Notes: generated by a model from the sequence alone, not told the origin. 64,000 bases of DNA from DASXTW01 sp036505215 (GCA_036505215.1 DASXTW010000087.1:33934-97933), one strand, 5' to 3'; shown: positions 24,201 to 31,964, counted from the first letter of the stretch. Numbers and translations are program-made.

Positions 24201-24340
24201 GTCTGTCTGGCCAGTCCCATCAGGCATTGGGGCAGCCACGCCTCCCCGTCCTTGACAACGAGGACGACCAGGACGCTCGGTGGCTTCACCTTCCCGGCGT
24301 GAGCAGGATCCCGGGGGGCGCGCGTGTCAAGTTGAGCCAT
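21227..24340 (-). CDS. GT2 glycosyltransferase with large multi-pass membrane domain
   Basis: About 1037 aa. The N-terminal GT2 catalytic domain (residues about 20-280) shows VLVVLVVKDGEAWLPQCL, VLAVDNGSDDRS, LFLHDDTFLEPEAV, and DLDFCWRARLAG. About ten hydrophobic segments follow, then an extracytoplasmic C-terminal part and a final TM helix ending in basic residues. This architecture is widespread in Actinobacteria beside whiB and DUF5719 and is thought to act in envelope polysaccharide synthesis. The start is uncertain: ATG 24340 (MAQLDTRAPRD) is used; an ATG at 24385 and a GTG at 24394 are also in frame. Confidence 0.85.
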   Translation of the reverse strand: MAQLDTRAPRDPAHAGKVKPPSVLVVLVVKDGEAWLPQCLMGLARQTHPRIGVLAVDNGSDDRSPDLLETALGPGRVIRLSANAGFGSAIAVALGSERAQQADYALFLHDDTFLEPEAVAALVEAAERIEGVGVVGPKVLDWEQPQVLREIGLATDRFAYSYSPLEDGEIDQGQYDRIREVMYVSSCAMLVSRKTWARVGLPDERLASGRQDLDFCWRARLAGFRILMTPRAVARHLSAGFKGERAAPPGASVRRYDQERGALASILKNYGLLTLIWVLPLYLTQGLVRLLVLALFRRFQDAYQLLAAWGWNIAHLPGTLRRRVRAQAVRSLPDRAVRRAMAPTTIRLRRWAQSAGQALLPKREGAGEAEALSAPTRGFRFARDHPAATAWALGAVAAAFAYRHLPGVSPVQGGGLGAFPSSPSAFFAELVSGIRHTGLGGTTAASPALGLLGAGSVLALGNPTLLEKILLVALPAVAAIGCYRSVRAATDDPIPSVMAGACYGLCSAVLWAISQGRIPVLVFLAGLPWTAGKLVLPFDHLGAIRVRRWIVGAALGLAILGSFYLGAILAAVVVVVAVLIVPPTGARRVRGLVLVGVALALAALLAFPLTLEIARGSLRGMQDLAGEASFAALARLSLGPGPGSWVTGFFLPGAAGVALLFVSEQHHITALRAGVASVLSVYLAWLAAAGYLPAALSNPVAYVGVAGFSYSVLVGLGLASLLHGVGRTQFGLRQLGTALMAALLAVGLFGQLVQAGSASWDIGGPERVPVAYPLAGEAGGPPYRVLWVGSPEGDAFPPPGGLPTGTVAAGAASVRFAVTDPAGASALDIGRPDVGPGYARLRQSLVEVLAGETRHGGALLAAFGIRFVLAEPGDLPNPALRRLTRQVDLDLVSARGLTIFLNAKAVALASDIGDPAWSRAARSSRLEAVEALLTPRERPLVEGPSGQRFLGPGRSRPALVLLLDQFDPRWRLEPVVAKGSVEATRALGWATGFRTGPLPAGYRVHFGGQRARTMEIVILVLLWGVALWVTRRPVRHG

Positions 24341-24455
24341 GAGTTGGATCAACAGCAGTCGGGGAAGCGTGGTGGAGCATAGCATTCCCCCCACCGCTGC
24401 CGGACCCGGTGGCCGGCGCCGGCATTCACAGAGCTGCGTCCCTACCCGAGAAAGG

Positions 24456-24486
24456 GCTGAAGGGGGGCTACGGACCCCCCTTCAGC
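24456..24486. terminator. 12-bp hairpin after the H1-like gene
   Basis: GCTGAAGGGGGG (24456-24467), 7-base loop, CCCCCCTTCAGC (24475-24486): a perfect stem. It starts 19 nt after the stop of the whiB-H1-like operon on the minus strand and precedes the GT2 gene. The trailing sequence is CCTTTCTC, a weak U-tract. Confidence 0.7.
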
Positions 24487-24505
24487 AGCCCGCTCTATCA
24501 ACGAG

Positions 24506-24664
24506 CTATCTCTTCCTCTTGGCCGTGGACTTCTTCGTCGACTTCTTCTTCGCCGAAGACTTCCTCTTGGCCGTGGACTTCTTCGTCGACTTCTTCGCCG
24601 ACTTCTTGGCGGTCGACTTCTTGGCGGACTTCTTGGCGGTCGACTTCTTCCTGGCAGCTGGCAT
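24506..24664 (-). CDS. Histone H1-like Lys/Ser/Ala repeat protein
   Basis: 52 residues composed almost only of Lys, Ser, Ala, Thr and Arg: MPAARKKSTAKKSAKK, then further KKST, AKKS and AKRK units, ending STAKRKR. ATG 24664 has a textbook AGGAGGTGACC ribosome site. The DNA carries a 34-nt direct repeat (24515-24548 and 24563-24596, 48-nt period), so the C-terminal half arose by duplication. It resembles the tails of actinobacterial HU or Lsr2-type nucleoid proteins and histone H1, and should bind DNA or RNA non-specifically. It starts 25 nt after whiB and is probably co-transcribed. No globular domain. Confidence 0.85.
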   Translation of the reverse strand: MPAARKKSTAKKSAKKSTAKKSAKKSTKKSTAKRKSSAKKKSTKKSTAKRKR

Positions 24665-24689
24665 GGTCACCTCCTCTCTCACACCTCGC

Positions 24690-24923
24690 TCAGGAGGCCA
24701 TGCGCTTGAGGCGCCTGCGCTCCCGTTCGCTCATGCCACCCCACACCCCATATCGCTCGTCGCGACGAAGGGCGTAGTTGAGACACTCGATGCGGACGGG
24801 GCAGTCGGCGCAGATTCGCTTGGCCTCGCGCGACGACCCTCCCTTCTCGGGGAAGAAGATCTCCGGGTCGTAATCCCGGCAGCGTGCGCGGTCCTGCCAT
24901 GGAACGAAGTGGTGCACGGCCAT
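24690..24923 (-). CDS. WhiB family iron-sulfur regulator (WhiB2-like by position)
   Basis: 77 aa with the four cluster-ligand cysteines (C15 in RARCRDYD, C38, C41 and C47 in CADCPVRIEC), the G[VI]WGG turn (GVWGGMSERERRR) and a basic C-terminal DNA-binding tail. Wbl proteins hold a 4Fe-4S cluster and bind the primary sigma factor. Position between a manB/pmm region and fbiA-fbiB matches mycobacterial whiB2, a septation regulator; the assignment to that subgroup is inference. An inverted repeat lies just upstream. The H1-like gene follows. Confidence 0.93.
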   Translation of the reverse strand: MAVHHFVPWQDRARCRDYDPEIFFPEKGGSSREAKRICADCPVRIECLNYALRRDERYGVWGGMSERERRRLKRMAS

Positions 24924-24930
24924 CCCCCGA

Positions 24931-24948
24931 AATTACATTCTTGTAATT
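24931..24948. promoter_or_regulatory. Inverted repeat upstream of whiB
   Basis: AATTACA (24931-24937), TTCT, TGTAATT (24942-24948): a perfect 7-bp dyad, 8 bases from the whiB start codon and unusually AT-rich for this genome. It could be an operator or a hairpin in the whiB leader close to the GGGGG ribosome site. Confidence 0.4.
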
Positions 24949-25101
24949 CTGAAGGAAACGACCCCAGAAACGCAAGTCCCCGGGCAGAACTTTTTGCCCT
25001 CCTTTACACCATGCGTCGCGCCGTTCCATGTCCATTCAGAATCGTGGCGTGCTGAAGCGTCTCGTGCAAGAGATTCTTGCCACTTTTTTGATAGTAAAGA
25101 G

Positions 25102-25122
25102 GCTTTACCGTTTTGGTAAAGC
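25102..25122. terminator. Hairpin after fbiC
   Basis: GCTTTACC (25102-25109), loop GTTTT, GGTAAAGC (25115-25122). It lies about 80 nt beyond the fbiC stop on the minus strand, followed by CTCTTTACTATC. The whole 24950-25160 stretch is AT-rich compared with its surroundings and holds no gene I can support; it separates fbiC from whiB. Confidence 0.5.
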
Positions 25123-25202
25123 TACCTGACGGAATCCGACAAAATCCGGACCTTTGGCGGCTTTCGACGTGAGATTCGGCCCCGGCCGACCGCCCGAGTG
25201 TG

Positions 25203-27689
25203 TCAGCCCAGAGGGACTACGTTGCGCGAGCGATCGACTCGGCCGTACGTCGTGGTGCGCTCGGCGGGAACGCGACCGATCTCACGGATCGCCTGCACGA
25301 ACTCATCGGGCTCCTTGCGAATCCCCCATTCCGCTCCGGCCATCCGGGAGATGGTTTCCTCCATGAGAGTTCCTCCGAAATCGTTGGCGCCTCCCCGGAG
25401 GATCAGCTTGCAGTACTCCATGCCCATCTTCACCCACGACACCTGCACGTTTCGGATCCGTGTGTGGAGCAGGATCCGGGCCACGGCGTGCATCCGTCGA
25501 TTCTCGTCCAGCGTGGGGCCGGGCCGGGCCTTTCCCGCGAGATAGATCGGCGAGTTCTGCCATACGAATGGGAGAGGAACGAACTCGGTGAAACCGCCGG
25601 ACTCGTCTTGGATCCTGGCCAGACGCTTGATGTGTCCGACCCAGTGGGGCGGGGCATCCACATGGCCGAACATGATCGTCGAGGAGCTGCGGATTCCAAG
25701 CGAGTGGGCAGTCTTGACGATCTCCTCCCACGTGTCGGCGGGGAGCTTTCCCTTGGTCAGAACCCACCGGACCTCGTCATCCAGGATCTCGGCCGCTGTG
25801 CCCGGGATCGTCCCCAGCCCGCGCCGCTTGCACTCCTCCAGAAACTCCCGGAACGAGATCCCCAGGCGCGTGGCTCCGTTCAGTACCTCCATCGGGCTGA
25901 ACGCGTGGATGTGGATATCGGGGACCCGCGCCTTGATGGCGTCGAGGATGCCGAAGTAGAAGTCGCCGGGCAGGCTGGGATGCAGACCTCCCTGGATGCA
26001 TACCTCGGTCGCCCCGTAGTCCCAGGCCTCCTGTGCTCGGTCTGCCACCTCCTCCAGCGACAACGTGTAGGACTCCGGATCGATCTCCCGCTGGGCGAAA
26101 GCGCAGAACCGGCAGCCCGTGTAGCACACGTTGGTGAAGTTGATGTTCCGGTTGACCACGTAGGTGATCTCGTCCCCCACCGCCTCCCGGCGCAGCTCGT
26201 CGGCCACGCGGCACAGGTCCTCCAGCGCAGGGCCAGTAGCCTGGAACAGGGCCAAGGCCTCATCGTCGGTGAGGTCTGGCCTCCCCGTCGTTGCCTTCGA
26301 GAGCGCCTTCTTGAGATCTGCCTCCAGCCGAGCGGACTGCCTCCGCCCGGCCACCCACTCCCTGGTCACAGCGATCTGGTCGAAGTCTCCGTACACGTCG
26401 ACGGCGTCATGTCGCAGGCCGGCGTGCGGGCCCTTGGCGAACGTCAGGCCGATGGTTCGGGCCTTCCACTGGACCTCCGGGTCCTGCCACGGCGTGGGCT
26501 CGGGCTTCTGGTCCGGGCGGGCCAGGCCATCCGGACCCGTCAACCGGCCCACCGGTTCCTGCATCTTGCCGGCGATCCAGGGGTCCGGCTTGACCGCGTA
26601 CTCCGGATAGATCGCCAGCCGCTCGCGGAGCGTGTATCCCTTCTCCGCGGTGCGCCGCTCGAGGTCTCGAAGCTTCGGCCAGGGCGCCTCCGGGTTCACG
26701 TGGTCGATCGTCACCGGCGAGACCCCGCCCCAGTCGTTGATCCCGGCGTCGATCAGCCGTGGGTAGTTCGGGTCCGAGAGGTTGGGTGGGGCCTGCACGT
26801 TCATGCGCGGGCCGAACACGACCCGGGCAGTGGCGACCGTGGCCAGGAACTCCTCTTCCTCTGGCTCGGGGGCATCATGCATGGCCGTCCCCGGCTTCGC
26901 CCTGAAGTTCTGAATGATCACTTCCTGAACGTGCCGGTATTTGCGGTGGAGGTCCCGGATCGCGAACAGCGACTCCGCCCGCTCCCGCAAGGTCTCCCCG
27001 ATGCCGACCAGGATGCCGCTGGTGAATGGGATCGACAGGCGCCCCGCGTCCTCGATCGTGCGCAATCTGATCCCCGGAATCTTGTCCGGAGAACCGAAGT
27101 GCGGGCCACCCTTCTCCGATAGCCGATCCGAGGACGTCTCGAGCATGATCCCCATCGAGGCACTGACGTGCTTTAGGCGGGCCATGTCCTCCCACCCCAT
27201 GACACCCGGATTGAGGTGCGGCAGCAAGCCCGTCTCTTCGATGACCTTGATCGACACTGCCCGCAGGTAGTCGAGCGTCGAGTGGTAGCCCCGTTCGGCT
27301 AGCCACTCCCGCGCGACGGGGTAGCGATCCTCGGGCTTGTCGCCCAACGTGAACAGCGCCTCCTTGCACCCGCGCCGGCGCCCGGCCTCGGCGACAGCCA
27401 CGACTTCCTCCGGGGTGAGAAACGGCCTGTCGAGCTTGGCGGGAGGCTTGGCGAACGTGCAGTAATGGCAGTGGTCCCGGCACAGCATCGTGAGCGGGAT
27501 GAAGACTTTCCTGGAGTAGGTGATGATCCTCCCGTGCCCGAGATCCCGAAGTTTCGAGGCCATCTCGCACAGCGGATCCAGAGCGGGGCCTCGCGCGGAG
27601 AGAAGCGCTTCCACTTCATCGAGGGACAGCGCCTTTCCGGCGCGGACTCGCGCCATTGAACGACGGAGCAGGTGGGCCAGGTCGATCAT
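25203..27689 (-). CDS. fbiC: FO synthase FbiC (CofG-CofH fusion)
   Basis: 828 aa. Two radical-SAM enzymes in one chain make 7,8-didemethyl-8-hydroxy-5-deazariboflavin (FO) from tyrosine and a ribityl-diaminouracil. The N-terminal CofG half has CRDHCHYC (C70, C74, C77), and the C-terminal CofH half has CYTGCRFC near residue 520 with a following CIQGGLHPSLPG. ATG 27689 (MIDLAHLLRRSM) is the likely start; the open frame upstream lies in the divergent promoter region. It is divergent from fbiA with 59 bp between starts, so one short region controls both halves of the F420 pathway. Confidence 0.96.
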   Translation of the reverse strand: MIDLAHLLRRSMARVRAGKALSLDEVEALLSARGPALDPLCEMASKLRDLGHGRIITYSRKVFIPLTMLCRDHCHYCTFAKPPAKLDRPFLTPEEVVAVAEAGRRRGCKEALFTLGDKPEDRYPVAREWLAERGYHSTLDYLRAVSIKVIEETGLLPHLNPGVMGWEDMARLKHVSASMGIMLETSSDRLSEKGGPHFGSPDKIPGIRLRTIEDAGRLSIPFTSGILVGIGETLRERAESLFAIRDLHRKYRHVQEVIIQNFRAKPGTAMHDAPEPEEEEFLATVATARVVFGPRMNVQAPPNLSDPNYPRLIDAGINDWGGVSPVTIDHVNPEAPWPKLRDLERRTAEKGYTLRERLAIYPEYAVKPDPWIAGKMQEPVGRLTGPDGLARPDQKPEPTPWQDPEVQWKARTIGLTFAKGPHAGLRHDAVDVYGDFDQIAVTREWVAGRRQSARLEADLKKALSKATTGRPDLTDDEALALFQATGPALEDLCRVADELRREAVGDEITYVVNRNINFTNVCYTGCRFCAFAQREIDPESYTLSLEEVADRAQEAWDYGATEVCIQGGLHPSLPGDFYFGILDAIKARVPDIHIHAFSPMEVLNGATRLGISFREFLEECKRRGLGTIPGTAAEILDDEVRWVLTKGKLPADTWEEIVKTAHSLGIRSSSTIMFGHVDAPPHWVGHIKRLARIQDESGGFTEFVPLPFVWQNSPIYLAGKARPGPTLDENRRMHAVARILLHTRIRNVQVSWVKMGMEYCKLILRGGANDFGGTLMEETISRMAGAEWGIRKEPDEFVQAIREIGRVPAERTTTYGRVDRSRNVVPLG

Positions 27690-27748
27690 GGTCGGGCCCG
27701 AATCTACGGCCGGCGTCACGTTCAGGCAAACGGCGGCAAGATACACGG

Positions 27749-28708
27749 GTGAGAGTTACGGCACTGGCGGGCGGGGTCGGCGCGGGGAAGTTCCTGCGTG
27801 GGCTGGTGAGAGTGGTCCCGGAGGAAGACGTGACCGTCGTGGTCAACACCGGCGACGACATCACCGTCCACGGCCTGCACGTCTCGCCCGATCTGGACTC
27901 CGTCACGTACTGGCTGGGCGGGGTGGCCGATCGGGTCCGCGGATGGGGACGGGACGGAGAGTCGTTCAGGGCAACGAAGGAGCTGCGGGCATTGGGCGCC
28001 GAGGGCGCATGGTTCGGCCTGGGCGATCTCGACCTGGCCACGCACCTCTTCCGGACCCGGCTCCTGGCGGAGGGCAGAACGCTGTCCGAAGCAACCCGCG
28101 AGGTGACCAGCCGTTTCGGGATCGGGGCCCGGGTCCTGCCGATGACCGATGACTCCGTGACTACCCGCGTCGAGGTCGTGGACGAAGCCGGCCGATCCCT
28201 CGACCTGCACTTCCAGGAGTACTGGGTTCTGCGTGGGGCGCGGGACGAGGTGAAGTCCGTTCGGTTCGAGGGCGCTGAGCGGGCCCGCCCCGCTCCCGGC
28301 ATCCTCGAGGCGATCGCGACCGCGGAGGCTGTGGTGTTCTGTCCTTCGAACCCCATCGTGTCCATCGACCCGATCCTTGCGGTTCCGGGCGTGCGCGAGG
28401 CGGTGGCGGCGCGGCGGGATCGGGTGGTGGCCATCTCTCCGATCGTGGGAGGAGCCCCGCTTCGCGGCATGGCGGACAGGCTCCTTCCCGTCGCCGGGGT
28501 GGACGTGTCTGCGGCGGGAGTCGCCGAGCACTACGGAGGGCTGCTGGGAGCCTTCGTCTTCGACCACGCAGACCGCGACCTCATCGACCGAATCCTGGCA
28601 TCGTGCGATCAGGGACGGGTCGCCGACACGATCATGGTGGACGACGCGGCCGCCGAACGCCTCGCCCGAGAGGCTCTCGAGGTCGCCGGAGGCCCCCGTG
28701 TCGATTGA
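27749..28708 (+). CDS. fbiA: 2-phospho-L-lactate transferase-type enzyme FbiA (CofD)
   Basis: 319 aa. It transfers a phosphoenolpyruvate- or lactate-derived phosphoryl group to FO, making (dehydro-)F420-0. The N terminus TALAGGVGAGKFLRGL is the CofD GTP/GDP site, followed by VVNTGDD, HGLHVSPDLDSV, GDLDLATHLFRT and FCPSNPIVSI. GTG 27749 is the first start consistent with homology, with only a weak purine-rich stretch before it. fbiB begins 11 nt before its stop. Confidence 0.95.
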   Translation: MRVTALAGGVGAGKFLRGLVRVVPEEDVTVVVNTGDDITVHGLHVSPDLDSVTYWLGGVADRVRGWGRDGESFRATKELRALGAEGAWFGLGDLDLATHLFRTRLLAEGRTLSEATREVTSRFGIGARVLPMTDDSVTTRVEVVDEAGRSLDLHFQEYWVLRGARDEVKSVRFEGAERARPAPGILEAIATAEAVVFCPSNPIVSIDPILAVPGVREAVAARRDRVVAISPIVGGAPLRGMADRLLPVAGVDVSAAGVAEHYGGLLGAFVFDHADRDLIDRILASCDQGRVADTIMVDDAAAERLAREALEVAGGPRVD

Positions 28709-29882
28709 GATCCTCCCGCTCCGGGGGATGCCCGAGATCGGCCCTGGCGACGATCTCGCGGCCATCGTGGGTCGGGCTCTCTCCGACGCACGCGTCCAGC
28801 TTCGGGACGGTGACGTGGTGGTGGTGACGCAGAAGGTGGTGTCGAAGGCCGAAGACCGGGTCGTGCCCGAGGGACCGGAGGGAAAGGCGAGCTGGGTGGC
28901 GAAGGAGACCCGTCGCGTGGTGGCCCGGCGGGGAGACCTGGTGATCGCGGAGACCCGTCACGGACTCGTCTGCGCCAACGCCGGCGTGGACGCGTCCAAC
29001 GTTGCCGAGGGGTACCTCGCCCTTCTTCCGGAAGACCCCGATCGCAGCGCCGAGGGGATCCGAGCCGCCCTCAGCTCATCGAGCGGCGCCGAGGTTGCGG
29101 TGGTGATCACTGACACGTTCGGCCGGCCATGGCGCCAGGGACTGGTGAACGTGGCCATCGGCTGCGCCGGCTTCCCGTCGCTGGTGGACCTGCGGGGGAC
29201 CAAGGACGCGGTCGGGCGGATCCTGGAGGCGACGATAGAGGCCCTGGCCGACGAGGTGGCCGCGGCCAGCGGTCTGGTCATGGGCAAGGCTGACGGGGTC
29301 CCTGCCGCCGTGATCCGTGGGGTCCACGCCGAAGGACCTCCGCTTCCCGCCTCTGCGCTGGTACGGCCGGATGAAGAGGACCTGTTCAGGGAGTCCTCGC
29401 TGGAGTCGCTTCACTCCTGGAGTGAGGCGACCAGGTTCGGCCCGGGCGATGTCGGACGGGACGTCGTTCAGGAGGCCCTCCTGGCCGGAGCAACCGCCCT
29501 TCGCGCCGGCGACGAGCAGCCATGGATCCTGATGGAGGTCTCCCGTGGGCGGGCCAGGGCCCGGCTGGCGGCGGCGACGGAAAGCGAGGCGGCGCGGACC
29601 CTCGCGGTGGCGCCTGTGGTCGTGGTGGGATTCGCCGGCCCGCCCACCTCCTCCGCCGACGGCGCCAGGGGGTGGAATGAGCCGGCGTGGGACGAGGCCG
29701 CCCTCCTTTTCGCGGGGGCTGCTCTGCAGAAGGTCCTGCTCGCCTTCCATGCCCTCGGCCTCGGGTCGTGCTGGATACCTCCCAACCGCTTCAGGACGAG
29801 CGAGGTGAGAGAAGCGCTTGGCCTGGCGGCCGGCCGAGGCTTCGTGGGAGCGATTGCCGCAGGCCCTCTCATGCCTCCATGA
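28698..29882 (+). CDS. fbiB: F420-0 gamma-glutamyl ligase FbiB (CofE plus short nitroreductase-like domain)
   Basis: 394 aa, adding glutamates to F420-0. The CofE domain (about 1-240) has VVVVTQKVVSKAEDR, ITDTFGRPWRQGLVNVAIG and SGLVMGKADGVPAAVIRG. The C-terminal part (about 250-394) is a reduced FMN/nitroreductase-like domain (WDEAALLFAGAALQKVLLAFHALGLGSCWI in shorter pieces: AALLFAGAALQKVLLA, LGLGSCWIPP). It is about 50 residues shorter than M. tuberculosis FbiB, with the loss near the start of the second domain. GTG 28698 overlaps fbiA; the mobA-like gene overlaps by ATGA. Confidence 0.93.
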   Translation: MSIEILPLRGMPEIGPGDDLAAIVGRALSDARVQLRDGDVVVVTQKVVSKAEDRVVPEGPEGKASWVAKETRRVVARRGDLVIAETRHGLVCANAGVDASNVAEGYLALLPEDPDRSAEGIRAALSSSSGAEVAVVITDTFGRPWRQGLVNVAIGCAGFPSLVDLRGTKDAVGRILEATIEALADEVAAASGLVMGKADGVPAAVIRGVHAEGPPLPASALVRPDEEDLFRESSLESLHSWSEATRFGPGDVGRDVVQEALLAGATALRAGDEQPWILMEVSRGRARARLAAATESEAARTLAVAPVVVVGFAGPPTSSADGARGWNEPAWDEAALLFAGAALQKVLLAFHALGLGSCWIPPNRFRTSEVREALGLAAGRGFVGAIAAGPLMPP

Positions 29883-30481
29883 CTGGGACGACCCCCAAGT
29901 CAGTGGCGGGCCTGGTGCTCTGCGGGGGTGAGAGCACGCGAATGAGACGGGAGAAGGCGCTGATCTCCGTGGGTGGCCTTTCCCTGCTCCTGCACGTGGC
30001 GGGCCTGCTCCACCACGTCGCCGACCCGGTCGTTCTCGCGCCCGGCCGTCCGGGCCGGCTCGGCTCTCTCGGCTACGATGAGGTCGCGGACGCGGTCCCG
30101 GGCTCGGGGCCGCTGGGCGGCCTCGTGGCCGGGCTCGCCGCTTCCCCCCATCCACTGACTGCGGTGGTGGCCGTGGACATGCCGTTCGCCAGCCCCCCGC
30201 TCTTCAAGCTCCTGGCAGACCTCCACGGAGACGAGGACGCCGTCGTGCCGCGGACCGGCGGCCGTCCCGAGCCGCTGCACGCCGTGTACGCCGCGTCGGC
30301 TCTCCCAACGCTGCGGGTCGCGCTGAAGGAGAGACGACTCACCCTGCACGCACTGCTGTCGAGCCTTCGTGTGCGGTGGATCGACGAGGAGGAGTGGAGA
30401 GCGGCAGACCCGACGGGCCGCTTCGCCGTGAACATCAACCGCGAGGAAGACATCGCTCACCTCGACAATCTGACGGGATAG
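29879..30481 (+). CDS. MobA-like nucleotidyltransferase in the F420 operon
   Basis: 200 aa. It shows the NTP-binding GLVLCGGESTRMRREKAL (usually RMG.DKAL), a GPLGGLVAGLAA loop, VVAVDMPFASP for metal binding, PLHAVYAA and NINREEDIAHL. These are MobA signatures (attachment of GMP to molybdopterin). The gene overlaps the fbiB stop as ATGA, the slot where a CofC/FbiD phosphoenolpyruvate guanylyltransferase would be expected, and no cofC is seen in the window. It could be a true MobA riding in the operon or a stand-in for FbiD; motifs favour MobA. Confidence 0.8.
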   Translation: MTGTTPKSVAGLVLCGGESTRMRREKALISVGGLSLLLHVAGLLHHVADPVVLAPGRPGRLGSLGYDEVADAVPGSGPLGGLVAGLAASPHPLTAVVAVDMPFASPPLFKLLADLHGDEDAVVPRTGGRPEPLHAVYAASALPTLRVALKERRLTLHALLSSLRVRWIDEEEWRAADPTGRFAVNINREEDIAHLDNLTG

Positions 30482-30550
30482 GTGACTTCCCGAGATAGAG
30501 TTCCAGGCTGTTCCCCGGCGTGCCGACATCCGGTCAAGGAGGCGATGGCG

Positions 30551-30913
30551 ATGGGCAGTGGCGAGAATGACGACGTCCAACCCGAGGGTGGGGAGGAACG
30601 GGGAGTCCCCGTCGTCCCCATGGTCGGCGCAGTGGTGAAGAAGACCACCCGGTTCAGCCGGGAGGTCGTGGCCACGATGATCTCGCTGGCCAGCGCGGCC
30701 TTCGGCGTGGTGGCGGCGCTGGCCTGGAACGCCGCGATCACCAAGTGGTTCGAACGATTCTTCGCAGATACCGCTCAGATCAGCGCTCTGTTCATCTATG
30801 CCGTGGTGGTGACCCTTATCGGCGTGGTGGTGATCGTCCTGCTGGGGCGACTGGCCGCTCGAATCAACGCGCAACCTGTAGAGTTCAAGTATCCCGCCGT
30901 GCCGAAGAGCTAG
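30551..30913 (+). CDS. DUF5654-like small membrane protein
   Basis: 120 aa with two TM helices (about 42-62, TMISLASAAFGVVAALAWN; 78-100, IYAVVVTLIGVVVIVLLG) joined by an amphipathic stretch with paired aromatic residues (KWFERFFAD). The AAFG.VAALAWN.AI block fits DUF5654. An AAGGAGG site lies 8 nt before ATG 30551 and only 2 nt before ATG 30545, so the former is chosen. It lies 69 nt after the mobA-like gene. Function unknown. Confidence 0.75.
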   Translation: MGSGENDDVQPEGGEERGVPVVPMVGAVVKKTTRFSREVVATMISLASAAFGVVAALAWNAAITKWFERFFADTAQISALFIYAVVVTLIGVVVIVLLGRLAARINAQPVEFKYPAVPKS

Positions 30914-30952
30914 GCCCGCACACGACGGAGCCCCATCAGCAGGAGTTTCTCG

Positions 30953-31822
30953 TTGGCCAAGAAGAAGAAGCGGCGTCCTGGATCGAGCCCCCGCGTCAGC
31001 GTACGGGCCGCCACGTCGACACAGGATCGCCTGGCCGACACCCCCGCCGTCAAGCCCGCCCGAGCCTCGCCCGGGGGGCCGAACCGGTTGGAGCGAAAAG
31101 AGCTCGCGCGGCGCCAGCGGGAAGCCATCCGGCGGAGGATGGCTCGGCGTCGCATCGCCCGGCGAAGCGGCGTGTGGCTGGCCGTGGCGGCGGCTATCGC
31201 GGTCGTGGTCCTGCTGATCGCGCAGAACTCCGGGAAGTCCGGGGAGTTGAACAACGAGCAGAAGAGGCTGATCGCCCAGGCCCCCGAAGCCGCCAAGGCC
31301 GCCGGGTGCGGGGGGGTGACGAACGTCCAGGCGTACAACCCGCAGGATCTGGACCGTGCCCACATCGGGACTCCGGGCGGACCGGCGACGGCGCCTCCGC
31401 TATCGTCGTACCCCACGCAGCCCCCGACCTCGGGCCCGCACAACACGGTGCCCCTGGGAGCCGGCCAATACCCCGATCCCCCACCTGTGGATCAGGTGGT
31501 CCACTCCTTGGAGCACGGCGCCGCGGTCATCTGGTACGACCCCTCGGCCCTGTCCTCCAAGGAGCTCACCGACCTGCAGACGTTCTTCCTGAAACAGGGC
31601 GAGCGGGCCAAAGTGATCATCGCCCCATACAACTATCCCGACCAGGGAGCAGCTGGGAAGCTGCCCTCGGGCAAGCAGATGGCCCTGGTCGCATGGCATC
31701 GCATGCAGACCTGCACCAAGGTCAGCCTGCCGGTGGCCTTCGACTTCGTGTACCACTACGACTCGGGCTTCCGGGTCAGGGACTACAAGGGCGAAGCCCC
31801 CGAGCCGAGTGTGCCGATCTAG
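30953..31822 (+). CDS. DUF3105 membrane-anchored protein
   Basis: 289 aa. A very basic N-terminal cytoplasmic region (MAKKKKRRPG start, then many Arg) leads to one TM helix (about 74-92, VWLAVAAAIAVVVLLIAQ) and an extracellular DUF3105 domain with TQPPTSGPHN, QVVHSLEHGAAVIWYDP and CTKVSLPVAFDFV. The start is TTG 30953 with AGGAG 7 nt upstream. Role unknown. A hairpin repeat follows the stop codon. Confidence 0.85.
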   Translation: MAKKKKRRPGSSPRVSVRAATSTQDRLADTPAVKPARASPGGPNRLERKELARRQREAIRRRMARRRIARRSGVWLAVAAAIAVVVLLIAQNSGKSGELNNEQKRLIAQAPEAAKAAGCGGVTNVQAYNPQDLDRAHIGTPGGPATAPPLSSYPTQPPTSGPHNTVPLGAGQYPDPPPVDQVVHSLEHGAAVIWYDPSALSSKELTDLQTFFLKQGERAKVIIAPYNYPDQGAAGKLPSGKQMALVAWHRMQTCTKVSLPVAFDFVYHYDSGFRVRDYKGEAPEPSVPI

Positions 31823-31834
31823 GCACCGGGGGGT

Positions 31835-31894
31835 CCAGGGGGGCAGCAGCCCAGCGAGCGAAGCGAGCGGATCAGGCTGCTGCGCTCCCCCTGG
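31835..31894 (+). repeat. Post-stop GC-rich hairpin repeat, copy 2
   Basis: It starts 12 nt after the DUF3105 stop. CCAGGGGGGCAGCAGCC (31835-31851) pairs with GGCTGCTGC plus CCCCCTGG (31875-31894); the loop carries AGCGAGCGAAGCGAGCGG. Both the stem ends and the GAGCGAAGCGAG loop match copy 1 at 19783-19831. It sits between convergent genes and is a likely terminator. Confidence 0.65.
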
Positions 31895-31964
31895 CGATGA
31901 GGACGACCCGAAGGATCGGGCTCATCGGGAAGAGGGGGTCAGACCAAAGAGCCATTGGTCGCGC

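Noticed and set aside
24515..24596. A DNA tandem repeat of its own or a minisatellite
   Set aside because: The repeat is in phase with the reading frame (48-nt period) of a gene with a strong ribosome site, so it is coding.
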